A DNA stretch of 64,000 nucleotides from Mycolicibacterium tusciae (GTDB lineage: Bacteria; Actinomycetota; Actinomycetes; Mycobacteriales; Mycobacteriaceae). A program made the position numbers and the translations under genes. Shown piece by piece: positions 36,063 to 44,653 of the stretch. Under the pieces are notes generated by a model that was given only the letters and a program-made list of their open reading frames with translations, did not search any database and was not told the DNA's origin. The stretch lies in assembly GCF_002086795.1 (NCBI RefSeq), contig NZ_MVIM01000001.1, positions 62,001 through 126,000 on the forward strand. The letters run 5' to 3'. Every line of letters begins with the position of its first letter. Within the stretch, counting starts at the first letter, position 1.

Positions 36063-38036
36063 TCAGTGGTGCGCACTGGTCGACGAGGTGTGGCACATGT
36101 CGGGCGGTGTTCCCACGACATCAAGGGATGGATTGCGGTCGAAGAATCCGAACGGCTTGAGCCAGAAGGACACGATGTCGACGGGCATCACCGGCCAATC
36201 CTCCGGCCGGGTGATGTGGTGGATACCGAACACGTACCACATCACGACGTCGGTGTTGTCGATCGAACGGTTGGCCAGCGTCCATTTGGCCAGGCCGGTG
36301 TCCGTCGACGACTGATTGACGAATTCGCCAGCAGGCCAACGTTCGTCGGGATGGTTCGGGGTCACCCACAGAGTATGGCCGATGACACTGGCACGCTCGA
36401 TCACCGGCGAGTCGGGGTCGAACATCGGTGGGATCGCCCCGCCGGGTACGAGCTTGTACGACGGATGCGTGCCGATGCCGTTGACGACGTTGGGGTTGAC
36501 GATCTTCCAGGTGCGCTGGGTCGCGTAGTTGACGTCCTGCTTGCCCTGGCTCTCGGTGCGCAACGGGATACTGCGCGTCACGAGTGAGAGTCCGTACGGG
36601 TTGTCGGGTCCCATCGGTTCGGCGTGAGACTCCGTCATGACGACGGTGTTGTCGGTGCCGTCGATGTCCATGTCGAGCCGGGCGACCAGGAAGTGCTGGT
36701 GATAAGGCGCGTAGGTGCGCTCGTCGACGAGCGTGCCGTTGGGGTGCTGCTGACCGGGAGCCACCGGCGTGGTGACCATGATTCCGGTGGCCCGGATTTC
36801 GCACTCGATGTTGCCGTCCTGATAGAGCCGCCAGTAGATCAGGTATTCGTAGTTGGCGACGGTCACATGCGACGACACCGTGAGCCTGCGCATCCGGCGC
36901 ACCTCGGCGCCGATGGTGTGGTCGACGTGCTTCCACAGCACCGCGTTGTCTTCTTCGTGGATGCAGATGGCGTTGGTGATCGTGTATGGCTCGCCCCTGC
37001 TGTTGTGCAGCACCGCGTCCAGGTAGCGGATCTCGCCGAGGCAGTCGCAGCCCAGCTCGAGCGATGTGGTCATGAACCCGAGACCCCACTCGCCGATGTC
37101 GAAGGCGGTCCGCCGGTAGTGGTCCACCGACGAATCGCGGTAGGGCACGATCATCTCGGCAAGCGATATCCGGTGTGCCACAGAGCGTTCCCGGTCGCCG
37201 TCGCGGTATCTGACAGTGTGCAGCGTCATCCCCTCTCGGTGATTGAAGCCGACACGAAGCGACCAGTTCTGCCACTGCAGCAGGTTGCCGTCAAGGGTGA
37301 ACGACGGGCCATCGGGTTGCTCGATGTGCAGCGGCTTGAGCGGCTCCCTGCGCGACGCCGAACGCACCGCCTCGGGAATCATGTTCGGCACGTATTCGCC
37401 CATCACGTCGGGCTTCTCGACCCCACCGGTGTCCTCGACGCGCAGTAGTTCCATCGCGTTGAGGTCGATGACGCAGTGCAGTCCGCTGACGAGGTTCGCA
37501 TAGGGGCTGCCGCCTGCCGAATCTCTCAGCCAGGTGTCCGACCAGCCGATCCGCCGGTCGCGGTACTCCGGGGGCGCGACCGCATTGCCATAGGTCCAGG
37601 TATCGAAGAAGACGAGATCGATGTCGGTGATACCGCGCTTGTTCAGTGCGGCCGCGACGTCGGGGTGCGTGCGCAGCAACCGGTCACACTCGGCGAATTC
37701 GTCGACAGTGAAATTGGCCTGCACCCCGGGAATGTGTTCGAACGACTCCACCCGGTCGTCGGTCAGCGACACCGTGCTCTTGTAGGTCGCGTTGGCCGCT
37801 CGTTCGAAACAGGTCACCCGCGCGCGGCGGGGCGGGGGCGCTCCCCCGTTGTCGAACTCGCGCAGTGCGGCCTTGCTGGGTTCGATCAGTTCGATGGACG
37901 CGTACCGCCAGCCCAGGCCGGATGTCGCCGACCCTTCGGCTCTGGTGCCGACACCGTGCTCGCGTTGCAAGATCGACGCGACCGCCGTGAATTCGTCGCC
38001 GCTGAGCGGATCCAGGGGGTGAGCCACGGGATTCAC
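36063..38036 (-). CDS. copper-containing primary-amine oxidase
   Basis: The 657-aa enzyme has the TPQ precursor Tyr396 in ANYEY, the catalytic base Asp313 in FDIGEWGLG, and copper ligands His446 and His448 (HQH), with the third probably His554 (GHTLWVT). No signal peptide is visible, so it should be cytosolic. It converts primary amines such as tyramine or phenethylamine to aldehydes plus H2O2 and ammonia. The start is GTG 38036. It is the middle gene of lipT / amine oxidase / kinase fusion. Confidence 0.92.
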   Translation of the reverse strand: MNPVAHPLDPLSGDEFTAVASILQREHGVGTRAEGSATSGLGWRYASIELIEPSKAALREFDNGGAPPPRRARVTCFERAANATYKSTVSLTDDRVESFEHIPGVQANFTVDEFAECDRLLRTHPDVAAALNKRGITDIDLVFFDTWTYGNAVAPPEYRDRRIGWSDTWLRDSAGGSPYANLVSGLHCVIDLNAMELLRVEDTGGVEKPDVMGEYVPNMIPEAVRSASRREPLKPLHIEQPDGPSFTLDGNLLQWQNWSLRVGFNHREGMTLHTVRYRDGDRERSVAHRISLAEMIVPYRDSSVDHYRRTAFDIGEWGLGFMTTSLELGCDCLGEIRYLDAVLHNSRGEPYTITNAICIHEEDNAVLWKHVDHTIGAEVRRMRRLTVSSHVTVANYEYLIYWRLYQDGNIECEIRATGIMVTTPVAPGQQHPNGTLVDERTYAPYHQHFLVARLDMDIDGTDNTVVMTESHAEPMGPDNPYGLSLVTRSIPLRTESQGKQDVNYATQRTWKIVNPNVVNGIGTHPSYKLVPGGAIPPMFDPDSPVIERASVIGHTLWVTPNHPDERWPAGEFVNQSSTDTGLAKWTLANRSIDNTDVVMWYVFGIHHITRPEDWPVMPVDIVSFWLKPFGFFDRNPSLDVVGTPPDMCHTSSTSAHH

Positions 38037-38087
38037 GCAACCACATTCTCGGTTGGATGCGCAGCGATTTCAGGCACTGCTACGGAT

Positions 38088-39596
38088 TCAGCGGCCCGCC
38101 AGCGTGAAGCCCTCCCACGCCTGGCGGCGATCGGCATGTGGATCGAATTCGACGCGCGGCCGGCTGTCGAAGACCCGCACTGCCCGCTCCGGCTCCGCGT
38201 AGTTAGGCCATTCGGTACCGGGTACCCCGGTCTGGGCGAACACGCGCCAGCGCTCCTGTATGTCGTCGCTGACGCGCAATGCCGTCTTGCGATCCGCAGC
38301 GGCGGTGAGCAGCTTCCCGAAAGTCGTTCGGTACACATCGAACACGGCGAGCAACTCCGTCGCATGCGTGGCGCCAAGGCCAGACCACCGCAACGTCCGG
38401 GGCGCATAGTCGTAGCGGTACAGGTACGTCGGCGCGTGTCTGCTGTGCGCCTCCGCGATCTGCCACGCCGCCGACCCGAACGCGAAGTCCCCGCCGAACT
38501 GGATACACGCCGCGGAGTCCGGATAGCCGGGGTAGGCGGATGTAATGCGTTCACGTTCAGCGGGTTCGGTTCCGGAGAGCAGTCGCTCGATCATGGGCTC
38601 CGTCATCGGCAACAGCTTGAGAAACCGGCCGAACAGCCGGGCCTCGTCGGCGTTGGTGCCGACGATGAGCGGCACGCGGTGGGCATGCCCTTCGCGCATC
38701 GCCTCGACCGGGTCCAGGGGTAGGTACTCGGAGCCGCTGGTGGGGCCTGCCGCGAACGCGCCGAGCATTTCGCGCTGGCCCGCGACGATGAGCCGTTCGA
38801 ACGCGGTCACGAGCTCCGTCGGCCGGGCCGACATCACGGCTGCCGCGCCGTCGGGCTCGTTCGGGTCGACCAGCTCGGCGAATTTTGCCGCGTAGTCAGC
38901 CGCGATGTCCGGCGTGCGCACCATTCCGGCGGCCGGACTTTCGGAAATCGCTTGAGCGAAAAGGCCTTCAGCGGCGGGGACGGCCAGCAGCGTGGCCACT
39001 GCGTGGGCGCCGGCACTCTCGCCGAAGATCGTCACCTTCTCCGGGTCGCCGCCGAAGACCGCGATGTTCTCGCGCACCCAGCGCAGCGCCATCACGAGGT
39101 CGCGCAGGTAGAGGTTGTCGTCGAAGGTGTGGCTGCCGCTGGACAACGACGACAGGTCAAGACATCCCAGGGGTCCCAGCCGGTAGTTGACCGATACGTA
39201 GATGCAACCCTGGCGTGCCAACGCCGCACCGTCGTAGATCGGCGTCGCCGAGCTGCCCATGAAATAGCCGCCGCCGTGGATGAACACCATGACGGGCAAC
39301 GGATCATCCGGCAGAGTCTTCGGCGCCACCACGTTGAGCGTCAGGCAGTCCTCGCTCATCGGCTGGTACTTACCCGGCGCGAGGAGGGTGTACATGCGCT
39401 GCTGTGGTGCGCAGTAGCCGACCCCGTGGCAGTACCGCACGCCCGGCCAGGCCTGGACGGGTTGCGGCGCGCGCAGGCGCAACCGACCGACCGGCGGGCT
39501 GGCGTACGGGATCGCACGCCAGCGATTCACGCCGTCGCGCGTGAAGCCCTCAACGATGCCGGAGGCGATGGTCGCGCGGACCGTGTGTTCGTGCAT
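38088..39596 (-). CDS. lipT: type B carboxylesterase, LipT-like
   Basis: The 502-aa enzyme has the oxyanion loop VFIHGGGYFMGS, the nucleophile GESAGA, an EARLFGR acid region and a GLGATHATEL histidine, plus SEDCLTLNV, all typical of type B carboxylesterases. A divergent lppI-like lipoprotein follows, matching the Rv2045c-Rv2046 neighbourhood of M. tuberculosis as I recall it, which supports the symbol. ATG 39596 (not GTG 39599) fits a TAACGT -10 element 6 bases upstream. Confidence 0.82.
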   Translation of the reverse strand: MHEHTVRATIASGIVEGFTRDGVNRWRAIPYASPPVGRLRLRAPQPVQAWPGVRYCHGVGYCAPQQRMYTLLAPGKYQPMSEDCLTLNVVAPKTLPDDPLPVMVFIHGGGYFMGSSATPIYDGAALARQGCIYVSVNYRLGPLGCLDLSSLSSGSHTFDDNLYLRDLVMALRWVRENIAVFGGDPEKVTIFGESAGAHAVATLLAVPAAEGLFAQAISESPAAGMVRTPDIAADYAAKFAELVDPNEPDGAAAVMSARPTELVTAFERLIVAGQREMLGAFAAGPTSGSEYLPLDPVEAMREGHAHRVPLIVGTNADEARLFGRFLKLLPMTEPMIERLLSGTEPAERERITSAYPGYPDSAACIQFGGDFAFGSAAWQIAEAHSRHAPTYLYRYDYAPRTLRWSGLGATHATELLAVFDVYRTTFGKLLTAAADRKTALRVSDDIQERWRVFAQTGVPGTEWPNYAEPERAVRVFDSRPRVEFDPHADRRQAWEGFTLAGR

Positions 39597-39602
39597 CACC
39601 CG

Positions 39603-39608
39603 ACGTTA
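39603..39608 (-). promoter_or_regulatory. -10 element for leaderless lipT transcript
   Basis: TAACGT on the minus strand lies 6 bases before ATG 39596, with no ribosome site. The divergent lppI has its own element in the same gap. Confidence 0.5.
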
Positions 39609-39658
39609 GCGAATGCTGTCCGCCGCCGCGCCTGGACGGTGTCGGCGAGTCGGCCCGC

Positions 39659-39664
39659 TAGCCT
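39659..39664 (+). promoter_or_regulatory. -10 element for leaderless lppI transcript
   Basis: TAGCCT lies 7 bases before ATG 39672. No Shine-Dalgarno sequence is present. Confidence 0.45.
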
Positions 39665-39671
39665 GGCCGGT

Positions 39672-40349
39672 ATGCGACTCGCCGGGCTGATCGCGATCTT
39701 GATACTGGTGGCGGGGTGTTCATCCTCGACAGATGGCGGGGCCGAACGAATCACCCCGATACCGCCCAACACCAGCAGGCCGTCGTCGACTACCACCACG
39801 ACGACCACGCCACCCGTCAAACCGCCGGACCCCGGCGCGCCGGTGGCCGACGTCATCACCTGGATCGAGGCGGGTGATCCGGCCGACGCCGCGGAGTACC
39901 ACACCGCGGTGCGTGACGGGACGACCACCGATCTCGGCGCGGACGTCGCGTTCGTCACACCGTCGGGCAAGACCAACTGCATGACCGACTCCAAATATGC
40001 CGGTGGCGCCCTGGCGTGTTTGGTCGACCTCGTCAACCCGCCGCCGAAGCCGGAGGACGCGTACGGCGAGTGGAAGGGCGGCTGGGTCGACTTCGACGGC
40101 CAGAGTGTCGAGGTCGGATCGGTGCGCGGCGACCCCGGCAGGTTCACTGCGGGAACCGGGCCCGAACTGCCCTACGGCCGGGCGCTGGGCTTTGGCGACT
40201 ACCAGTGCCGCGTCGACACCGTCGGTCTGTACTGCGCCAACCGCGCGCACGACACGGCGGTCAGGTTCAGCGACGCGGGTATCGAACCGTTCGGTTGCCT
40301 GCAGCCGGCCACTGCTCCGCCGCAGATCGGCGAGAGATTCAGCTGTTGA
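39672..40349 (+). CDS. lppI: LppI-like lipoprotein
   Basis: The 225-aa precursor has a short signal (MRLAGLIAILILVAGC) with lipobox VAGC and Cys16, then a Thr/Pro-rich linker and a domain with four or more cysteines (NCMTD, ALACLVD, YQCRVD, LYCANR, GCLQP), probably disulfide-linked outside the membrane. Its position divergent from a LipT-like esterase matches M. tuberculosis Rv2046. The role is unknown. It overlaps the CDF gene by 11 bases convergently. Confidence 0.78.
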   Translation: MRLAGLIAILILVAGCSSSTDGGAERITPIPPNTSRPSSTTTTTTTPPVKPPDPGAPVADVITWIEAGDPADAAEYHTAVRDGTTTDLGADVAFVTPSGKTNCMTDSKYAGGALACLVDLVNPPPKPEDAYGEWKGGWVDFDGQSVEVGSVRGDPGRFTAGTGPELPYGRALGFGDYQCRVDTVGLYCANRAHDTAVRFSDAGIEPFGCLQPATAPPQIGERFSC

Positions 40350-41265
40350 CGATCGGCTCGTGAGCCGGATAGGCGTGTACGACCACCGAACCGAGCTTCG
40401 GAATGGCATGTGCCAGTTCATGTTCTGCGGCGTGGGCAACTGCGTGCGCGTCGGCCAGGCTCAGTGACGGGTCGACGTCGAGCTCGGTGTCTGCTTCCAG
40501 CCGATGCCCGATCCACCGCATCCTGACGCGCCGGACTCCCCGCACGCCCGGCTGCCGCGACAGCACGGTGCGCGCGGTGTCCAGATATCCAGGATCGATG
40601 CGGTCCAACAACCGGCCGAATACATCCCGGGCCGCGATCACCAGCACGACCCCGATCGCGCCGGCGATGACCAAACCGACGATCGGGTCCGCAAGGGGAA
40701 AGCCCAGCCACACGCCCACCGCGCCCGCCACCACCGCCAGTGAGGTCAAACCGTCTGCGCGGGCGTGCATTCCGTCCGCACGCAGCGCCGCCGATCCGAT
40801 CCGGCGGCCCACTCTGATGCGGTACAACGCCACGACCTCGTTCCCGATGAATCCGATGATGCCAGCGGCGACCACCCAGCTCAGATGATTCAGTGGCACC
40901 GGGTCCACGAGCCGACGAACGGCTTGGACGGCGGCAACGAGCGCGGACACGGCGATGGCCGTGACCACGAACAGGCCCGCCAGATCCTCCACGCGCCCGA
41001 ATCCGTAGGTGTACCGGCGCGTTGCCGGGCGTCGGCTCATCGCGAACGCGATCCACAACGGCACGGCGGTCAGCGCATCGGAGAAGTTGTGCACGGTGTC
41101 GGCGAACAGGGCGACTGAACCCGATACCGCGACGACGATCAGCTGCGCCGCCGCGGTCGTGCCGAGGATCACCAGACTGATCTTGACCGCGCGTATGCCC
41201 GCGGCGCTGTCACGCAGCGCATCGTCGACGCGATCTGTGTGGTCGTGGGAATGTCCGACCCCCAC
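40339..41265 (-). CDS. cation diffusion facilitator (Ni/Co-type) exporter
   Basis: The 308-aa transporter has a His-rich N-terminus (GHSHDHTD), six helices and the metal motifs ADTVHNFSDAL in helix 2 and HARADGLTSL in helix 5, followed by a cytosolic C-terminal domain with several histidines. In M. tuberculosis, KmtR controls a CDF (Rv2025c); the KmtR-like gene here overlaps this one by one base. The exported metal is probably nickel or cobalt. Confidence 0.88.
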   Translation of the reverse strand: MGVGHSHDHTDRVDDALRDSAAGIRAVKISLVILGTTAAAQLIVVAVSGSVALFADTVHNFSDALTAVPLWIAFAMSRRPATRRYTYGFGRVEDLAGLFVVTAIAVSALVAAVQAVRRLVDPVPLNHLSWVVAAGIIGFIGNEVVALYRIRVGRRIGSAALRADGMHARADGLTSLAVVAGAVGVWLGFPLADPIVGLVIAGAIGVVLVIAARDVFGRLLDRIDPGYLDTARTVLSRQPGVRGVRRVRMRWIGHRLEADTELDVDPSLSLADAHAVAHAAEHELAHAIPKLGSVVVHAYPAHEPIVNS

Positions 41266-41651
41266 TACCCGACACCTTTCTCGTGCAGGACGCGCAGTTC
41301 GCCCTCGTCCAGGTGGTGCGCGGGGACCCCGCCCGTCGCGTGCTCGGCGTTGTGCACCGCATCGGTGACGAGTTGTCGGACGTGATCGTTTTCGAGCCGG
41401 TAGAAGACCTGGGTGCCCTCGCGGCGAGTGCGCACCAAGTGCGCCATCCGGAGTTTGGCCAGGTGCTGAGACACCGACGGCGCCGGTTTGGCGACCCGCG
41501 ACGCGAGGTCGTTGACCGACATCTCACGATCGGCCAGCGCCCACAGCAGCTGAACACGGGTGGCATCGGCCAGCATCCTGAATACCTCGACAACGAGGTC
41601 GGCTTGGTCATCGGCAAGCCGCCGTCCGCAGACCTGCTTATCTGCATTCAT
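41265..41651 (-). CDS. kmtR: KmtR-like ArsR-family Ni/Co sensor
   Basis: The 128-aa protein has the ArsR winged helix (ADATRVQLLWALADREMSVNDLA then SVSQHLAKLRMAHLV). The sensing residues match those known for M. tuberculosis KmtR (His88, Glu101, His102, His110, His111) with a constant offset of two: His90, Glu103, His104, His112, His113. It should repress the CDF exporter until Ni(II) or Co(II) binds. ATG 41651 is leaderless, and a perfect palindrome covers the start. Confidence 0.85.
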   Translation of the reverse strand: MNADKQVCGRRLADDQADLVVEVFRMLADATRVQLLWALADREMSVNDLASRVAKPAPSVSQHLAKLRMAHLVRTRREGTQVFYRLENDHVRQLVTDAVHNAEHATGGVPAHHLDEGELRVLHEKGVG

Positions 41652-41661
41652 ACGCAGATAA
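41638..41661. promoter_or_regulatory. KmtR operator palindrome over start codon and -10
   Basis: TTATCTGC-N8-GCAGATAA is a perfect 8-base inverted repeat with an 8-base centre that contains the ATG of kmtR. It overlaps the -10 element, so bound repressor would block RNA polymerase directly. Confidence 0.7.
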
Positions 41662-41663
41662 TA
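41658..41663 (-). promoter_or_regulatory. -10 element for leaderless kmtR transcript
   Basis: TATTAT on the minus strand is 6 bases before ATG 41651 and gives +1 at the start codon. It is the closest match to the TATAAT consensus among the leaderless candidates noted in this window. Confidence 0.65.
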
Positions 41664-41673
41664 GCGCGTGAGC

Positions 41674-42249
41674 TCAGGCGTGTGGTTCGGCTTTGGCCCG
41701 CACCCGGTCTGGATAGATCTGGGTCATGCCGATGGCGCCGACGATCACAACCGCCGGGATGACGGCCTTGGTCCAGCTGACCGTGACCGGCGCCGCGACG
41801 GCGACGTATCCCAGGACCGCGATGAGCGCGAACACGAGAGCCCACATCAGCGTCAGCACCTGGTTGGTCCTGCGGAACGCCGCTTTCTCCCAGTCGTGTC
41901 GCGGCGCTGACGGCGGCGCGTACTGCTGGGTGAAGGGGACGAACGCCAGCGATCCGACGGCCATCACCGCGAGAACTCCGCCGGACAACGTGGTCGCGTA
42001 CGTGTCCATCCAGTCGCGGTCCTCGGCGCCGACGGCCATGCCGGCGACGGTGACCCCGACGAAGAACACCACCGTCACCACATCGAGCATGCGCGCGCCT
42101 CCACGGCCCGCGGAGATTCCCAGGAACAGCGCCGAGATCACCGCGCAGATCGCCCCGAACATCCACGTGCTCGGACCATCGGCGACGACCCAATAGACAA
42201 TCCACGGCGCGAAGCCGACGAATGGGCTGCGCTCGAACCATTCGTCCAC
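41674..42249 (-). CDS. integral membrane protein, function unknown
   Basis: The 191-aa protein has about six hydrophobic helices (WMFGAICAVISALFLGIS, VVTVVFFVGVTVAGMAV, GGVLAVMAVGSLAFV, VLTLMWALVFALIAVLGYVAV, AVIPAVVIVGAIGM). Its first third, with WIVYWVVADGPSTW, is reminiscent of intracellular-septation-like proteins, but I cannot assign it. GTG 42249 is the likely start. It lies 22 bases upstream of kmtR on the same strand, with the KmtR operator between. Confidence 0.65.
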   Translation of the reverse strand: MDEWFERSPFVGFAPWIVYWVVADGPSTWMFGAICAVISALFLGISAGRGGARMLDVVTVVFFVGVTVAGMAVGAEDRDWMDTYATTLSGGVLAVMAVGSLAFVPFTQQYAPPSAPRHDWEKAAFRRTNQVLTLMWALVFALIAVLGYVAVAAPVTVSWTKAVIPAVVIVGAIGMTQIYPDRVRAKAEPHA

Positions 42250-42337
42250 GAGTCAGGTTTACCCAACTACCGGCGTGGAGGCAAAAGCTCGGATCGCAGT
42301 CGACCCTTATGCGACGCCTCCCTCGGCGAGCAGCTCG

Positions 42338-42469
42338 TCAGCAACCCCCATGCCGCCGCAGCAGTGCCGCGGCCGACGAGCCGCCAAAGTAGTTCTGCGG
42401 CAACGGATCCGGTGCTGCAGATACCCGCTCGCCCTTGACGTGTCGGCTCAGTAGGTTCTGATTCTGCAT
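42338..42469 (-). CDS. possible 43-residue small ORF in intergenic DNA
   Basis: ATG 42469 to TGA 42338 encodes 43 residues: a polar N-terminal half and an Ala/Leu/Arg-rich end closing with HGGC. There is no clear ribosome site. It sits just downstream of the 42483-42519 hairpin and could be the leftover of a larger gene or a true small protein. I cannot assign a function. The rest of 42250-42543 shows no other gene. Confidence 0.25.
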   Translation of the reverse strand: MQNQNLLSRHVKGERVSAAPDPLPQNYFGGSSAAALLRRHGGC

Positions 42470-42482
42470 GATGCGAAGACAT

Positions 42483-42519
42483 CGGCCCTGCCGATGTGAT
42501 TGGCACATCGGCAGGGCCG
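42483..42519 (-). terminator. strong hairpin, likely terminator of the lipoprotein gene
   Basis: CGGCCCTGCCGATGTG and its exact reverse complement flank a 5-base loop, giving a 16-base stem directly downstream of the gene ending at 42544. No T-run follows on the minus strand, which is common for mycobacterial terminators. Confidence 0.65.
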
Positions 42520-42543
42520 TTGACTGACAACGACTTTGAGATG

Positions 42544-43257
42544 TCAGCCGAGTCGGAAACTTCCGTTGACCAGGGTCGGTGTCACGTCTTGCCCATTGAT
42601 CTTGGAGCTCATCTTGCCGTTGGACAAACGGGTGATCTGCTGGGCCTGCTGCAGTTGCCGCTTGCTGCGCACCTCGGCGCGGAACTGCGCGTCGTTGAGC
42701 TGCTGAATCTCCGCTTGCGTGATGTCACCTACGCTGCTGGTGCCGAACTGCACGCCGATCGCCGATCCGTCTTCGCGGACGACCCAGGAGGCCCGGATGC
42801 CGTCCAGTTCGGCGGTGTACATGCCCGCCTCGCCGGACACCGGGGCCGCCGTGAATTGATACGCCACGCCGTTCATGTTCAGGTCGCCTTCGACGTTGGC
42901 GCCGTCGAACTCTGCGTTGAGGGTGTCGCGGAACCTCGACTTGATGTCTATCTTGCCGTCGGCCTGGTTGCCGAAGAACCACGCCTCGTCGTCGGTTCCG
43001 TTGCAGGCGTAGGCCGCAACCTGGTCGCCGTCGACGGAGATGCCGATTGTCATCGTCTTGCCGTCGGGGGCGGTCATGTCCGCGATGTAGCGTCCCGCGG
43101 CCGGGAACGCGGTCGGCGCGGCGGTGGTGGTGGCGGTGGTCGGCGTCTCCGACGAGGAGGTCGCTTGATTGGATGATCCGCCCGAGCAGGCGGAGAGGGT
43201 GCCGAGCGCGACGAGTGCGCTGATACCCACGAGCAGAGTGCGAGTGATTTTCTTCAT
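42544..43257 (-). CDS. secreted lipoprotein, function unknown
   Basis: The 237-aa precursor has a standard signal peptide ending in lipobox LSAC (Cys24), then a Ser/Thr-rich linker and a beta-rich domain (MTIGISVDGDQVAAYACNG, GVAYQFTAAPVSGEAGMY) followed by a helical tail with QQLNDAQFRAEVRSKRQLQQ. There are no catalytic motifs. A strong hairpin lies directly downstream. The next gene upstream on the same strand is the regulator/hydrolase fusion, 79 bases away. Confidence 0.75.
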   Translation of the reverse strand: MKKITRTLLVGISALVALGTLSACSGGSSNQATSSSETPTTATTTAAPTAFPAAGRYIADMTAPDGKTMTIGISVDGDQVAAYACNGTDDEAWFFGNQADGKIDIKSRFRDTLNAEFDGANVEGDLNMNGVAYQFTAAPVSGEAGMYTAELDGIRASWVVREDGSAIGVQFGTSSVGDITQAEIQQLNDAQFRAEVRSKRQLQQAQQITRLSNGKMSSKINGQDVTPTLVNGSFRLG

Positions 43258-43336
43258 GTGACCAGCATGGATCTCCGCGACCGGCGTTACATGAAGAATG
43301 CATGGAGATTGGGTGGAGATCTGTCCGGCAGCTGAT

Positions 43337-44599
43337 TCATTCGGCCAGAAACTCGTCGATCTCGGCCCGGAACACCTGCCACGCCGGCTCGGTTGCGGTC
43401 AGCAGGTGGTTGTTACTCGACAGCGCGACGAGGCGGGAATCCGGAATCAGCGACGCCAGTTCCTCACCGAAGCGCAACGGAACCCGGTGATCGTCACGCG
43501 AGTGCATGATCAGCGTCGGACACGAGACCTCGCGCGCCAGGTCGCGGACATCGATGCGCCCGAACTCCTCGAGGAACCGCACCGCGTTCTCGGGCGACGT
43601 GGTGCGCCGCTGCAGTTGGTCGAAGGCGGCCCAATCGGCGCGGGTGCCGTCGGGAATGAACTGCGCGGCGAAGACCTGCCGGAACGCCGGATCATCACGA
43701 CCCCAACCGACTCGGGCGAGTTCGAGATCGAGCGCCGCGGCCCGTTTTTCGTCCTCGCCGGACGCGCGAACTGCACGGCCTTGCGCGTAAGCGCTGCACA
43801 GCACCAGGCGGCTGACTTTTTCGGGATGACGGGCCGCGTAGGCCACCGCAACTGCGCCGCCCTGCGAGACGCCGAGAAGCGGAAAGCGCGTCAGGCCAAG
43901 CGCCTCCACGACCGACTCCAAGTCGGTGACCCAGTCATCGAATGTGAAATCTGTTGCTTCCCAATCGGATAACCCGCACCCACGTTCGTCGTAGCGAATG
44001 AATTGGCGGTTGTTCGACAGATCGCGCACCCAGTGCTTCCACACCGGGCTTTCGATGTCGTACCCGAGGTGGGTCATCCAGTTCGCTGCCCGCACAAGCG
44101 GCGGGCCCTCCCCCGCCACCGCGTAGGCCAGCCGTACTCCGTCGGCGGCCTTGCAGAACGCGATGTGCTGTCGTGGCGGCGGTGGTTCATCGGGTACCGC
44201 GATCTCCTGCGGCGCGGGTGCCGGCGGTTCGTCGGTGGTGAGCGTGCCGACGAACTGATAGCCGCGGCCGCGCACGGTCCGGATGAAACGCTGCGACTCA
44301 CCATCGTCACCCAGTGCGCGGCGGGCGGCCTTGATGCGGCTCGTCAACGCGGCTTCGGTGACGAAGCGACCGCCCCACACCGAATCGAACAGTTCCTCTT
44401 TCGACACGAATCGGTGCGCGTTGCTCACCAACTGGGTCAACACATCGAACACCTGGGGTTCGACGCGGATCGACTCTCCGCCTGATCGCAGTTCATAGCG
44501 TTGGGTGTCCAGCACAAACTGTCCGAACCTCCACACGCCGGTCGAGGTGGGCAGAGGGGATGAAGACTCAGGTGTTGACAAGGTCACGGCGGGTCCCAT
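43337..44599 (-). CDS. OmpR/PhoB-type winged-helix regulator fused to an alpha/beta hydrolase
   Basis: The 420-aa protein is a fusion. Residues ~20-118 are a trans_reg_C winged helix (EPQVFDVLTQLVSNAHRFVSKEELFDSVW, TSRIKAARRALGDDG, IRTVRGRGYQFVG) without a receiver domain. Residues ~145-420 are an alpha/beta hydrolase with nucleophile Ser245 (GVSQGG), acid Asp369 or Asp370 (HSRDDHRVP) and His398 (SNNHLLTATE). It is probably a one-component regulator whose hydrolase domain senses a small molecule. The start may be ATG 44599 or GTG 44587. Confidence 0.83.
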   Translation of the reverse strand: MGPAVTLSTPESSSPLPTSTGVWRFGQFVLDTQRYELRSGGESIRVEPQVFDVLTQLVSNAHRFVSKEELFDSVWGGRFVTEAALTSRIKAARRALGDDGESQRFIRTVRGRGYQFVGTLTTDEPPAPAPQEIAVPDEPPPPRQHIAFCKAADGVRLAYAVAGEGPPLVRAANWMTHLGYDIESPVWKHWVRDLSNNRQFIRYDERGCGLSDWEATDFTFDDWVTDLESVVEALGLTRFPLLGVSQGGAVAVAYAARHPEKVSRLVLCSAYAQGRAVRASGEDEKRAAALDLELARVGWGRDDPAFRQVFAAQFIPDGTRADWAAFDQLQRRTTSPENAVRFLEEFGRIDVRDLAREVSCPTLIMHSRDDHRVPLRFGEELASLIPDSRLVALSSNNHLLTATEPAWQVFRAEIDEFLAE

Positions 44600-44653
44600 C
44601 GGGAGGTTTGCAGGTCATCGTAACGACGAGCAGCCCGTCGAGAAGGTTCGAAA

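Noticed and set aside
37476-38723. 415-codon plus-strand open frame across the amine oxidase/lipT junction
   Set aside because: Both real genes on the minus strand have full catalytic motifs; the frame spans the gap between them with no start signal.
42483-42519. textbook Rho-independent terminator
   Set aside because: The stem is perfect but no T-run follows; kept as a probable mycobacterial-type terminator only.
42267-42530. 87-codon minus-strand frame in the intergenic region
   Set aside because: It crosses the perfect hairpin and has no ribosome site or protein-like composition.
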